From: an uncultured Dehalococcoidia bacterium | GTDB taxonomy: Bacteria > Chloroflexota > Dehalococcoidia > Lucifugimonadales > GCA-2712585 | Reading direction: 5' to 3' | Assembly: GCA_958295715.1 (NCBI GenBank) | Contig: OY282371.1 | Location: 1,721,697-1,785,696 of the forward strand | Length of the DNA: 64,000 bases | Part shown: one piece after another, positions 32,840-42,971 of the stretch | Position numbering within the stretch: position 1 is the first letter of the stretch | How the letters are laid out: every line of letters starts with the position of its first letter | The notes under the pieces: model-generated | The model's input: the letters and a program-made list of their open reading frames with translations, nothing else | Told to the model about the DNA's origin: nothing | Database searches by the model: none | Position numbers and translations under genes: made by a program

Positions 32840-34276
32840 TTATGTCACCTGCCTAGTCTTTGGGTCTAGCTTGTCACGGGTCCAGTCGCCCAGCAGGTTG
32901 AGGGATAGCACCGCCACCAGTATGGCCACTCCAGGGAAGAAGGAGACCCACCAGTTGGCCACTATAAGCTCCCGGCCGTCGGCCACCATCACCCCCCACG
33001 CCGGCGTGGGCCTGGGGATGCCGGCACCTAGGAAGCTGAGGGAGGCCTCAAAGAGTATGGCGGTGCCAAGCTGGAGGGTGGCCACAATCACCAGGGTGTT
33101 CAGCACGTTCGGGAAGATGTGCTTGAATATCACCCTAAAGTGGGAGGCCCCCGCGACCCGCGCCCGCTGAATGAAGTCCTGGTTCTTAACGCTCAAAGTT
33201 TCGCCCCTTGCCTGCCGGGCGTACAAAGCCCAATAGACAAGGGCAATTACAGTCACCACCGTTTGGAAACTTGGCCCCACCACCGCCACGAAGACCAGGG
33301 CCAGCAGAATGGATGGTATGGCCAGCTTGATGTCAACCAGCCTCATAATCACCGCGTCGACCCAACCGCCCAGGTATCCGGCCAGCAGGCCGAGGGTGGT
33401 GCCGACTATCCCGGCGAAGAGGATGGCGATTAGTGACACGGATAGGGATATCCGCGCCCCGTGTATCATGCGGGTCACCAGGTCCCGGCCCAGCTTGTCC
33501 GTGCCCAGCCAGTAGGTGGAGGAGCCGTCGGGGGTTAGCTGTCTAACGTAGTTGGGCTGGGCCAGTATCTCCGCTTCAGTCCCGTCTAGGCGCGTGTCCT
33601 GCATGGTGGCCACGCCCACCAGCGGCTCCACTACGTTCCCGCTGGCGTCCCTAACGTCTAGGGCGTCTTTGGCCTGGGTGCCCTGAATGGTGGCCCCCAG
33701 TGGCGTGAAGGTGACCTCCCCGCCGTTATCGGTGCCCATGAAGGCTACGCCGTTGGGAATCTCCTCGCCGCGGACGTAAATCCCCCCGCTGTCAAAGGCG
33801 ATGGGGTTCCGGATGACCACCAGTCCCGACGCCAGCTTGGACTGGACCGACGACTCCACGGCCCCGGGGTATACCAGGGACCTGCCTATCTTTATGATGT
33901 CGCCGCTGGTCTGGTACTGAATGATTCCCTGAAGCTGGTTGCCATCGACAACCGGCGTTCCCTGCCGCGTCACCACGGCGCCGGGGACTATCTCCCCGCC
34001 CTTGTAGACCTCTATCGAGTTGAAGTCCACCCCGCCGCGCAGGGTCGAGACCTTCGCCTTAATCCAAGCGGGGGGCACCAGCCTGTCCTGCAAAGTGCCC
34101 ACCTCCGGGTCGAAGCCCCTGCTGCTGCTCCACACGTTGGCGAATATGGCGGGCAACACGAGCACGAAGGCGATGATGAAGATGGGAACGAGGGGCAGTC
34201 TCCTCGCCTCGTGAAAGGTCTTCACTAACCGGGGAGGAGAGTACCAAGGTTTGTCCTTAGGTATAGATATTGCCAT
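32840..34276 (-). CDS. ABC transporter permease (OppC/DppC-like) with large extracytoplasmic insert
   Basis: A 478-residue permease, about 180 residues longer than usual. The first membrane helix is at about 29-48. Residues about 72-254 form a soluble beta-rich segment with repeated VVxxxG and GGxxxxGxE(I/E)P wording, and the normal chain resumes at WLGTDKLGRDLVTRMIHGARISL, the standard OppC entry. The EAA motif ARVAGASHFRVIFKHIFPNV and PTPAWGVMVADG are normal. The insert replaces the short loop between helices 1 and 2 and would lie outside the membrane, where it could contact the binding protein. Confidence 0.88.
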   Translation of the reverse strand: MAISIPKDKPWYSPPRLVKTFHEARRLPLVPIFIIAFVLVLPAIFANVWSSSRGFDPEVGTLQDRLVPPAWIKAKVSTLRGGVDFNSIEVYKGGEIVPGAVVTRQGTPVVDGNQLQGIIQYQTSGDIIKIGRSLVYPGAVESSVQSKLASGLVVIRNPIAFDSGGIYVRGEEIPNGVAFMGTDNGGEVTFTPLGATIQGTQAKDALDVRDASGNVVEPLVGVATMQDTRLDGTEAEILAQPNYVRQLTPDGSSTYWLGTDKLGRDLVTRMIHGARISLSVSLIAILFAGIVGTTLGLLAGYLGGWVDAVIMRLVDIKLAIPSILLALVFVAVVGPSFQTVVTVIALVYWALYARQARGETLSVKNQDFIQRARVAGASHFRVIFKHIFPNVLNTLVIVATLQLGTAILFEASLSFLGAGIPRPTPAWGVMVADGRELIVANWWVSFFPGVAILVAVLSLNLLGDWTRDKLDPKTRQVT

Positions 34277-34298
34277 AGTTTTCTATCTCCAAGACTCC

Positions 34299-35216
34299 CT
34301 AATTGTATCGAATTCTGGGGTCCAGGTAGGCGTAAAGAATGTCAACAACGAGATTGGACGCTATGAAGATGCTGGCCATGAACAACACCACCGCCTGCAC
34401 CACCTGGTAGTCCCGCGCCTGCACCGCCTCCACCGCTAGGAGGCCCGTGCCAGGCCACGCGAACACCGTCTCGGTCACCACCGAGCCGGTGAGCAGGAAC
34501 CCGGCCACCAGCCCGAAGTAGGTCAAGGGGGCAATGGCGGCGTTCCGGAGGCAGTGCTTCCAAATCACCTTCCACTCCGGCAGCCCCTTTATGCGCGCCA
34601 GCTTCACGTACTCGCTGTCCAGCACCTCCAGCATGGCGGAACGGGTGAGGCGCATCAGCGCGGCGACGTTAAACCAGCCCAGCGTTACAGCCGGCATTAT
34701 CATGTGGGTTATGCCGCCCCTGCCCGAGGTGGGCAGCCAGCCTAAGAGCACGGCGAACACCCACATGAGCACTATGCCCAGCCAAAAACTGGGCAGAGAT
34801 TGCCCAAGCAGGGCGACAATCTTGCCTCCCCAGTCGAAGGGCGTATCCTTTTTGGTAGCCACGATTATTCCGATGGTCAAGCCCATCACCGTGCTTATGG
34901 CCAAGGTGAAGGCGGCCAACTGCACCGTGGCGGGGAACTTCTCAAGCACAATCTCCAAGGCTCCGCTGCCCCACTTCCAAGACTCGCCCCAGTCGCCTTG
35001 CAGCACGTTCTTCATGTACAACCCGTACTGGACCACAATAGGCTTGTCCAGCCCCCACGCCTTCTCCACCCGCTCAAAGTCCTCGGGGGTGGCTTCAATG
35101 GGAAGCATCAGGTCCAGCACGTTCCCGCTGAGGCGGGTAAGGAAGAAGACCAGCATCGACACTCCAATAAGCGCGATGAAGGACTGTCCCACACGGTATA
35201 TTAGATACCTTTGCAT
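34299..35216 (-). CDS. ABC transporter permease (OppB/DppB-like)
   Basis: A 305-residue permease of normal length with six predicted membrane helices. It begins RYLIYRVGQSFIALIGVSMLVFFLTRLSGN; the EAA motif is ARIKGLPEWKVIWKHCLRNAAI. The ending IFIASNLVVDILYAYLDPRIRY is diagnostic of this subfamily. GGAGAGG precedes the ATG. It is first in the operon, and no solute-binding protein gene lies upstream; the one at 60.5-62.5 kb is the only candidate in the window. Confidence 0.92.
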   Translation of the reverse strand: MQRYLIYRVGQSFIALIGVSMLVFFLTRLSGNVLDLMLPIEATPEDFERVEKAWGLDKPIVVQYGLYMKNVLQGDWGESWKWGSGALEIVLEKFPATVQLAAFTLAISTVMGLTIGIIVATKKDTPFDWGGKIVALLGQSLPSFWLGIVLMWVFAVLLGWLPTSGRGGITHMIMPAVTLGWFNVAALMRLTRSAMLEVLDSEYVKLARIKGLPEWKVIWKHCLRNAAIAPLTYFGLVAGFLLTGSVVTETVFAWPGTGLLAVEAVQARDYQVVQAVVLFMASIFIASNLVVDILYAYLDPRIRYN

Positions 35217-35364
35217 GTCGCCTACCTCTCCTGAGTCCTAGTTAGAAACGCCAAGTTCGCAGGTGGGAACCCTGCCCCAGGGAAACCTTGCTGTGGTCTT
35301 CGCAACCCCGCCGGAAGGCCGCCGGGGATTGCATTACGGTAGTCCATGAAAATAGTTGGCGTGG

Positions 35365-35393
35365 AATATATCATAGACTTTTGGGAAATGCAA
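35365..35393 (-). promoter_or_regulatory. Promoter of the opp-like operon
   Basis: TTGCAT (35393-35388), 17 bases, TATATT (35370-35365) on the minus strand, about 150 bases before the first permease start. The surrounding 35340-35400 is AT-rich. Confidence 0.6.
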
Positions 35394-35427
35394 TAAATCA
35401 TCCACTTTGCCCAGTTAAGCCTTCCCT

Positions 35428-35826
35428 TTAGCCCGCGAAAGGCGCCTCAATCCCCTCTATTACGACCCTTTGGCCGGAACGGATCCCCCATAGGGGCGCC
35501 AAGTCCGTCACAACCCTTCCCATCACCGTCACCGCGCTGGCCGCCCTAATCTCATCGCCGCGGCTGGCGGGTGTGGGGCCGAAGAACACGCACAAGGCCC
35601 GGCCGGGCGGCCAGTAGGCGACGTCCCCGGCGTCGACGACCTCGCGGCCATCGTCGTTTCCGGCCTCAACGGGAACCGGGAAGTACACCTCGGCGCCCCA
35701 CACGCTGCAAACCGCCTCTATGGGAAGGGCCTCCCACAACCGGCGGGATATCTCGCCGCCGTCGAGCTCGGCCTCAACCGCGACGGATCCCGCCCTGATG
35801 CGAACCCGCATGGCCGCTGCCGCCAT
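35428..35826 (-). CDS. TM1367-type cyclophilin-like-fold protein
   Basis: A 132-residue protein of the Cyclophil_like family. It matches the family pattern: MRVRIRAGSVAVEAELD at the start, then LWEALPIEAVCSVWGAEVYF, REVVDAGDVAYWPPGRALCVFFGPTP and SAVTVMGRV. The fold is cyclophilin-like but prolyl isomerase activity is not established. The start overlaps the end region of gatA (six bases after its stop), so it appears to ride on the gatCA transcript. ATG 35826 is chosen; 35811 is possible. Confidence 0.83.
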   Translation of the reverse strand: MAAAAMRVRIRAGSVAVEAELDGGEISRRLWEALPIEAVCSVWGAEVYFPVPVEAGNDDGREVVDAGDVAYWPPGRALCVFFGPTPASRGDEIRAASAVTVMGRVVTDLAPLWGIRSGQRVVIEGIEAPFAG

Positions 35827-35831
35827 ACTTC

Positions 35832-37289
35832 CTAAACCTCGGCCCTGCGCCTGTGCCACCCGGCCACCTGCTCATAGGCGTAGCCAAGCCGGATGAGGGT
35901 GGGTTCCGAAAGGGCGGGCCCCATTATCTGCATACCCACGGGCAGACCCTCGGAGAACCCGCAGGGCACGCTGATGGCCGGGATGCCCGCCATGTTCGCG
36001 GGAATGGTGCAGATGTCGCTCTGATACATACTCAGCGGGTCGTGGCTCCGCTCGCCAAGGCGGAAGGCCACCGTCGGCGAGGTGGGGGTCACCAGGGCGT
36101 CAAACCGCCGGAAGGCGTCATCCAACTCCCGCCGTATCAGCGTCCGCACCCTCTGGGCCTTCAGATAGTAGGCGTCGTAGTAGCCCGACGACAGGGCATA
36201 GGCCCCCAGCATGATGCGGCGCTTCACCTCCGGGCCGAAGCCCTCGCCGCGCGTCATCTCCATAGCCCCCCAAATGTCCCGCCCCTCCCCCATAGAGAGG
36301 CCGAACTTCACCCCGTCGTAGCGGGCCAGGTTGGCGGAGCACTCCGACGGCGCGATTATGTGGTAGCAGGCGAGGGCGTAGCCGGTGTGGGGCAGAGATG
36401 TCTCCTCCACCTCCACCCCCAGCCCTTCAAGCAGGGCCGCGGCGGTAGAAACGGCCTCCTTCACCCCCGGCTCCGTGCCATCTCCAAAATACTCCCTGGG
36501 CAGTCCAACCCTCAAACCCTTCACCTCCCCCGTGAGGGACCGGGCATAGTCGGGAATCTCCACGTTCAGCGAGGTGGAGTCCCTGAAGTCGTGGCCCGCG
36601 ATGGCCTTGAGAACTAGGGCCGCGTCGGAAACGTCCTTGGTCATGGGGCCTATCTGGTCCAGGGACGACGCGAAGGCGATGAGCCCGTACCGGCTCACCA
36701 GCCCGTAGGTGGGCTTGAGGGCCACGATGCCGCAGAGGGCGGCGGGCTGCCGGATGCTGCCCCCCGTGTCGGAGCCGAGGGCGTATATGCACTCCCCCGC
36801 GGCCACCGCCGCCGCGCCGCCGCCGCTGCTGCCCCCGGGCGTCCTCTCCGTGTCCCAGGGGTTCCGCGTCGGGTGGAAGGCCGAGTTCTCCGTCGACGAC
36901 CCCATGGCGAACTCGTCCATGTTGCCCTTCCCCACCAAAACCGCCCCCCGTTCGTACAGCCTTTCAACGGCGGTGGCGCTGTAGGGAGGAACGAACCCCT
37001 CCAGCATCCGGGATGAGCAGGTGGTTCGAACCCCCTCCGTGCACATCACGTCCTTAATCTGGACGGGTATCCCCGCCAAGGGGCTGCCCTCCACGACGAG
37101 GCCGTGTTCGTCCACGCGGCGCGCCTGCTCAAGGGCCAACTCCCCCGTCACCGTGACAAAGGCCCCCACCCGGGGCTCAACCCGGTCGATGCGCTCAAGA
37201 CACGACTTGGCAAGCTCCACCGCGCTGGCCTCGCCCCGGCGCAGGGCGTCGTGGGCTTCGAGAAGGGTGAGGCCGTATAGATAGTCCAT
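35832..37289 (-). CDS. gatA: Asp/Glu-tRNA amidotransferase subunit A
   Basis: A 485-residue amidase of the GatCAB complex, which converts Glu-tRNA(Gln) and/or Asp-tRNA(Asn) to the amide. The Ser-cisSer-Lys triad is visible: Lys in IPVQIKDVMCTEG, cis-Ser in GGSSGGGAAAVAAG and nucleophile Ser in GSDTGGSIRQPAAL. The typical KPTYGLVSRYGLIAFASSLDQIGP block follows. The ribosome site GGAGGGG is built from the last codons of the preceding repeat unit. GatB is not in the window. Confidence 0.95.
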   Translation of the reverse strand: MDYLYGLTLLEAHDALRRGEASAVELAKSCLERIDRVEPRVGAFVTVTGELALEQARRVDEHGLVVEGSPLAGIPVQIKDVMCTEGVRTTCSSRMLEGFVPPYSATAVERLYERGAVLVGKGNMDEFAMGSSTENSAFHPTRNPWDTERTPGGSSGGGAAAVAAGECIYALGSDTGGSIRQPAALCGIVALKPTYGLVSRYGLIAFASSLDQIGPMTKDVSDAALVLKAIAGHDFRDSTSLNVEIPDYARSLTGEVKGLRVGLPREYFGDGTEPGVKEAVSTAAALLEGLGVEVEETSLPHTGYALACYHIIAPSECSANLARYDGVKFGLSMGEGRDIWGAMEMTRGEGFGPEVKRRIMLGAYALSSGYYDAYYLKAQRVRTLIRRELDDAFRRFDALVTPTSPTVAFRLGERSHDPLSMYQSDICTIPANMAGIPAISVPCGFSEGLPVGMQIMGPALSEPTLIRLGYAYEQVAGWHRRRAEV

Positions 37290-37290
37290 C

Positions 37291-37359
37291 CTACCCCTCC
37301 AGCGTCACGTTGACCTTGAAATGTCCGGCTGGCCGCCTGATTGCTGTGAACAGTGGCAT
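37291..37359 (-). CDS. 22-residue mini-ORF 2 between gatC and gatA
   Basis: Starts at an ATG two bases after the TAG of mini-ORF 1, with GGAGGGG just upstream; reads MPLFTAIRR...GHFKVNVTLEG and stops two bases before gatA's ATG. The last nine residues repeat GatC's C-terminus. It may act only as a relay for coupled translation. Whether a peptide accumulates is unknown. Confidence 0.35.
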   Translation of the reverse strand: MPLFTAIRRPAGHFKVNVTLEG

Positions 37360-37360
37360 C

Positions 37361-37429
37361 CTACCCCTCCAGCGTCACGTTAACCTTGAAATGTCCGGGT
37401 GGCCGCCTGCTTGCTGTGAACAGTGGCAT
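37361..37429 (-). CDS. 22-residue mini-ORF 1 between gatC and gatA
   Basis: Starts two bases after the gatC stop with gatC's own GGAGGGG as ribosome site; reads MPLFTASRR...GHFKVNVTLEG. Near twin of mini-ORF 2 (two residues differ). Arose by 70-bp duplication of the gatC end plus a short spacer. Confidence 0.35.
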   Translation of the reverse strand: MPLFTASRRPPGHFKVNVTLEG

Positions 37430-37430
37430 C

Positions 37431-37721
37431 CTACCCCTCCAGCGTCACGTTGACCTTGAAATAGTCTTGGATCCGGCGCGGCGCGTTGGCCAACGCCTCC
37501 TCCGCGTCCAACCCCGCGCCCGTCTCATCCTCCCGCATGACGGAGCGGAGCTCCACCGAGTGGCTGGTTGGAGGAACGCCCTCCGTGTCCACCTCCTGAA
37601 GGGCGCTGACGTGGGCCAGAATGTCCGAAAGCTGGCCGCCCAGGCGCTCCACCTCCTCGGACGTTAGCCCAATGCGACACAGGGCGGCGATGTGCCGCAC
37701 CTCCTCAGTTGATAAGGCCAT
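37431..37721 (-). CDS. gatC: Asp/Glu-tRNA amidotransferase subunit C
   Basis: A 96-residue stabilising subunit of GatCAB. It begins ALSTEEVRHIAALCRIGLTSEEVERLGGQLSDIL, the GatC pattern, and continues VDTEGVPPTSH and LRSVMREDE before the C-terminal NAPRRIQDYFKVNVTLEG. The ATG at 37721 has GGAGGGG eight bases upstream. A partial second copy of the leader (GCAGGGAGGGG) lies about 60 bases further up. gatA follows after two mini-ORFs rather than directly. Confidence 0.93.
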   Translation of the reverse strand: MALSTEEVRHIAALCRIGLTSEEVERLGGQLSDILAHVSALQEVDTEGVPPTSHSVELRSVMREDETGAGLDAEEALANAPRRIQDYFKVNVTLEG

Positions 37722-37899
37722 TCTCGCCCCTCCCTGCTCCGGAATTGACATCGGCTTATTGAATCGGAAGAGGGCTTGGCGACCAATTCCCCTCCCTGCT
37801 TCAGAATCGACCCTCAGTCTAACAAAGGGGCCGCATCCGCTCAACAACCGCCACCCACGCGCCCCTCCCCACTACCCCCGGCGCCGCGCCTCTCATCAT

Positions 37900-38370
37900 T
37901 CCCGCCCCTCCTTTTCGTCATTCCCGCGCCCCTTTCCGTCATTCCCGCGCAGGCGGGAATCCATCCCCTTTGCCGTAAGGCCAGCCACCGGTGGGGGGCG
38001 TCCCCTCACCCCCCATCCGTCATTCCCGCGCAGGCGGGAATCCATCTTCTCCCCGTTGCGCCCGGTGGGGAGGGCGAGGCGCCGCCACTAAATTGAACGG
38101 TGGAAGGGCAAATCTGAGGTTCCACGCATTGCTTTTGGACAGGCGTTCCTGAATTCCCGCTTACACAGGTTGCCCAACCCCGCCCAGGGATGGATTCCCG
38201 CCTACGCGGGAATGACGGAAAAGAAGTGCGGGATGGGCGGTGGGGTTTGCGCAGGGGTAGCGGGACCGCCACTTTGTTTTGCGAAACGTTGTCCTTGGGA
38301 TGAAGGGTTCCTGGATTCCCGTTTTCACGGGAATGACGGGAGGGAAAAGCGGGAATGACGGATGGGGAGA
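37900..38370. repeat. Intergenic repeat block E
   Basis: Palindromes at about 37937-37963, 38018-38043, 38190-38216 and 38311-38337, with ATTCCCGTTTTCACGGGAAT as the variant in the last. The companion GCCACTTTGTTTTGCGAAACGTTG lies at 38268-38291. The rest of 37722-38445 shows nothing that looks coding. Confidence 0.82.
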
Positions 38371-38445
38371 CGCCGCATCCGCTCAACAACCGCACCCCAC
38401 GCGCCACTCCCCACCAACACCGACGCCGCGCCTCTAGGCCCCTCC

Positions 38446-39003
38446 CTAATTATACCGGTTCATGGCGGCGTCGATGCCCTCTTTCAGCATACAGTCGACG
38501 CCATCCCCCACCCGGGCGATGACGTCCCGGAGGGTTCCCTTCTCCTCGCCGGCGAAGGCCCCCAACACGTGGCCGATGGACCCGTCGGAGTCCTCCGGCC
38601 TTCCGATGCCCACCCTAACGCGGGGGAACTCCCGGCTGCCAACCTCCGCAATGATGGAGACCATGCCCCGGTGCCCCGCGGCTCCGCCCCTCGGCCTCAA
38701 CCGGATGGTTCCCAAAGGCAGGTCCATTTCGTCGTAAACCACCACCATATCCTCAACCCGCGTCCCGAACCGGGCAAGCAGATAGCGAACTCCCTGCCCG
38801 CTGTCGTTCATAAAGGTGCGGGGCTTGCCCAGGGCCACCGGCGTCCCCTCCACCTCACCCTCCCCAAAGACCGCGTGCTTCCTGCGATGGGCGAGCCTGA
38901 CACCCCACCGCCGGGCCAGGTGGTCCACGCACATGAACCCAACGTTGTGGCGGCTGGACGCGTATCGCCTGCCCGGATTCCCCAACCCCACAATCAGCCT
39001 CAC
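38446..39003 (-). CDS. pth: Peptidyl-tRNA hydrolase
   Basis: A 185-residue enzyme that releases stalled peptides from tRNA. Signatures are LIVGLGNPGRRYASSRHNVGFMCVD with the catalytic His in HNVG, KPRTFMNDSGQGV and VVYDEMDLPLGTIRLRPRGGAAGHRGMVSI. The GTG at 39003 gives the family-standard start and lies four bases after the ligA stop; the longer frame upstream is ligA read out of phase. It follows ligA closely, likely on one message. Confidence 0.94.
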   Translation of the reverse strand: MRLIVGLGNPGRRYASSRHNVGFMCVDHLARRWGVRLAHRRKHAVFGEGEVEGTPVALGKPRTFMNDSGQGVRYLLARFGTRVEDMVVVYDEMDLPLGTIRLRPRGGAAGHRGMVSIIAEVGSREFPRVRVGIGRPEDSDGSIGHVLGAFAGEEKGTLRDVIARVGDGVDCMLKEGIDAAMNRYN

Positions 39004-39007
39004 CGGC

Positions 39008-41026
<2,019 letters not shown>

Positions 41027-41146
41027 TCAGGGCCTCCCTGTCTTCAAGCGCCCGCAAAAGGGCGAGTCAACCCGTGGGCCATAGTAGGCGCCGCCTTCTG
41101 AGTCCGTCATTCCAACCCAACCCCAAGCGTCTGCGTCGTTACCGTG

Positions 41147-41152
41147 TATAAT
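41147..41152 (+). promoter_or_regulatory. -10 box of the DUF1015 gene
   Basis: A perfect TATAAT 39 bases before the ATG; no clear -35. The intergenic region is shared with the divergent ligA. Confidence 0.45.
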
Positions 41153-41191
41153 ATCAGCGCTACAGGAAGTTTGTAAGCCTGAATCCGGAGA

Positions 41192-42493
41192 ATGGAGCCT
41201 TGCGCCTTGGCAGACGTGCGACCCTTTAGAGCCCTAGCGCCCAACCCCCAGATCGTGGGGAACCCCGCCGGCGTCATCTGCCCGCCCTACGACGTCATAT
41301 CGCCCCAAATGCGGCGGGACCTCTACCGCCGGCATCCCTTCAACCTGGTGCGTATTGAGGAAGGAGAGACCTTTCCCTCCGACGGTCCCGCGAACAACCG
41401 GCACACCCGGGCCGCGGCCACCCTGCGGCAATGGACGGAGTCCGGGGCCTTGGTCCGCGACGAGACCCCCGCCTTCTACCTGCTGCGACACCGCTTCCCC
41501 TTTGGCGGCGCCGTCAAGTCCCGCCTCAGCCTCATCGCCTGCGTCAGGCTGGAGGAGTACGAAAATCGGATAGTCCTGCCCCACGAGCACACCCAGGGCG
41601 CCGCCAAGGAGGACCGCCTGGCCCTCATGGAGACCACCCGCTCCAACATCAGCCAGATTATGCTGCTCTACCGCGACGGGGAGAGGAAGCTCTCAGGCCT
41701 CTTTGACGAAACGACCGCCGGGACCCCTGTGTTCGACTTCTCCGACCCTGAGGGCAGCGCCTTTCAGCTCTGGCGCATCGCAGACCCGGAGAAGACCGGC
41801 CACATAAGCGACGTGATGGCATCCAAGCCCCTCTACATCGCCGACGGCCATCACCGCTACGAAACGGCCCTGACCTACCGGGCGCGGCGCGGCCCAAGTT
41901 CCCACAGCCAGGCCCACGACTTCGTAATGAGCAGCCTGATAGAGATGGATGACCCCGGCCTGCTGGTCCTTCCCTATCACCGGGTCCTGGGCCGCCTAGA
42001 CGCTGAAAGAACGGAGCGGCTGGACTACACTATCGATAGCCTTTTCACCAGGGAACCCGCCGCCGCGGACCCGGAAACCCAACTCGACCGGCTGCTGCAA
42101 GAGATAGAGACTCGCGGCAGGGAGCAAAGCGTTATCGGCCTGGCGCAAGCCCACCGGAAGGGGGCCGAACTCCTCACCCTGCGCCCAGGGCTGCGGCCAA
42201 AGGAAAAAGGCCCCATAGCCTCCTTTGAGGCGTGGATACTGGAGGAGATGGCCTTGAAGCCGGTCTTGGGCGACTCGCTGAACAGCCACGTGACCTGGCT
42301 CCACGACGCCGCGGAGGCCGTGGAACTGCTGCGAGGGGGCAGCCACCAGGCGGCCTTCCTACTCAAGGCCCTGCCCATGGACCTGTTCGAGACCATAGTC
42401 AGCCGCGCCGAACGCCTGCCCCGGAAGTCGACCTTCTTCCACCCCAAGCTGCCCACGGGCCTAACCATAAACCCGCTATACGGCCCCCTCTAG
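41192..42493 (+). CDS. DUF1015 family protein (SerK-like)
   Basis: A 433-residue protein. The family start VRPFRALAPNPQIVGNPAGVICPPYDVISPQMR is clear, followed by HPFNLVRIEEGE, EYENRIVLPHEHTQGAAKEDRLALMETT and the conserved YIADGHHRYETALTYR. Some DUF1015 members (SerK, SbnI) are free-serine kinases; the HEHT and DGHHR regions correspond to their active-site segments, so a serine-kinase role is possible but not shown. It is monocistronic and converges with the aminotransferase across repeat block F. Confidence 0.88.
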   Translation: MEPCALADVRPFRALAPNPQIVGNPAGVICPPYDVISPQMRRDLYRRHPFNLVRIEEGETFPSDGPANNRHTRAAATLRQWTESGALVRDETPAFYLLRHRFPFGGAVKSRLSLIACVRLEEYENRIVLPHEHTQGAAKEDRLALMETTRSNISQIMLLYRDGERKLSGLFDETTAGTPVFDFSDPEGSAFQLWRIADPEKTGHISDVMASKPLYIADGHHRYETALTYRARRGPSSHSQAHDFVMSSLIEMDDPGLLVLPYHRVLGRLDAERTERLDYTIDSLFTREPAAADPETQLDRLLQEIETRGREQSVIGLAQAHRKGAELLTLRPGLRPKEKGPIASFEAWILEEMALKPVLGDSLNSHVTWLHDAAEAVELLRGGSHQAAFLLKALPMDLFETIVSRAERLPRKSTFFHPKLPTGLTINPLYGPL

Positions 42494-42539
42494 CAGGGAG
42501 GCTTAAGCAGCGCGAGGCCGCAAAGAAGGGCGCGTGCGC

Positions 42540-42945
42540 CCCATTCCGTCATTCCCGCTCTCACCCTGCCCCGTCATTCCCGTGAAAACGGGAATCCAGG
42601 AACCTTTCGCCGCAGAGCCAAGGCCCGAAACCCGGGCGTCACCCCCCTTTTCCGTCATTCCCGCGCAGGCGGGAATCCAGGAAGGCCCCAACCCAAACCA
42701 GCCAATGTGCCGCTCTCACGCCCCCAGTCCGGCCTACCGCGCCAACCCGGAGCGCTGTCAATAAATGAGGATGGCGTTATCAAGGAATAGGGAAAGATGG
42801 ATTCCCGCCTTCACGGGAATGACGGAAAAGAGGGCGGGCGGGCGGAATAGCGTTAGAGGGGATTGTGGAGCGCCGACGTGGAGCCGCTAACGCTCTTCAA
42901 AACTAGGTGGGCGCACGCGCCCTTCCCGCCTGCGCGGGAATGACG
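42540..42945. repeat. Intergenic repeat block F
   Basis: Palindromes at about 42573-42599 (TGAAAA loop), 42654-42680, 42798-42824 and 42925-42945. A companion GGGCGCACGCGCCC with CGCTCTTCAAAACTAGG precedes the last. 42494-42971 is otherwise featureless and separates convergent genes. Confidence 0.82.
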
Positions 42946-42971
42946 AACGAGTGGACGCCGGCAACCCCTCC

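Larger units (their letters stand above)
37287..37460. repeat. 70-bp tandem duplication of the gatC 3' end
   Basis: Two full 70-bp units (37291-37360 and 37361-37430) and the gatC-proximal parent share the block coding FKVNVTLEG-stop, GGAGGGGTAG and ATG. Units differ at only a few bases. Each spare unit carries a ribosome site, an ATG and a 22-codon frame. Confidence 0.9.

Noticed and set aside
37010-37040. GGTTCGAACC, a T-loop-like string
   Set aside because: It is inside gatA with no acceptor or anticodon stem around it.
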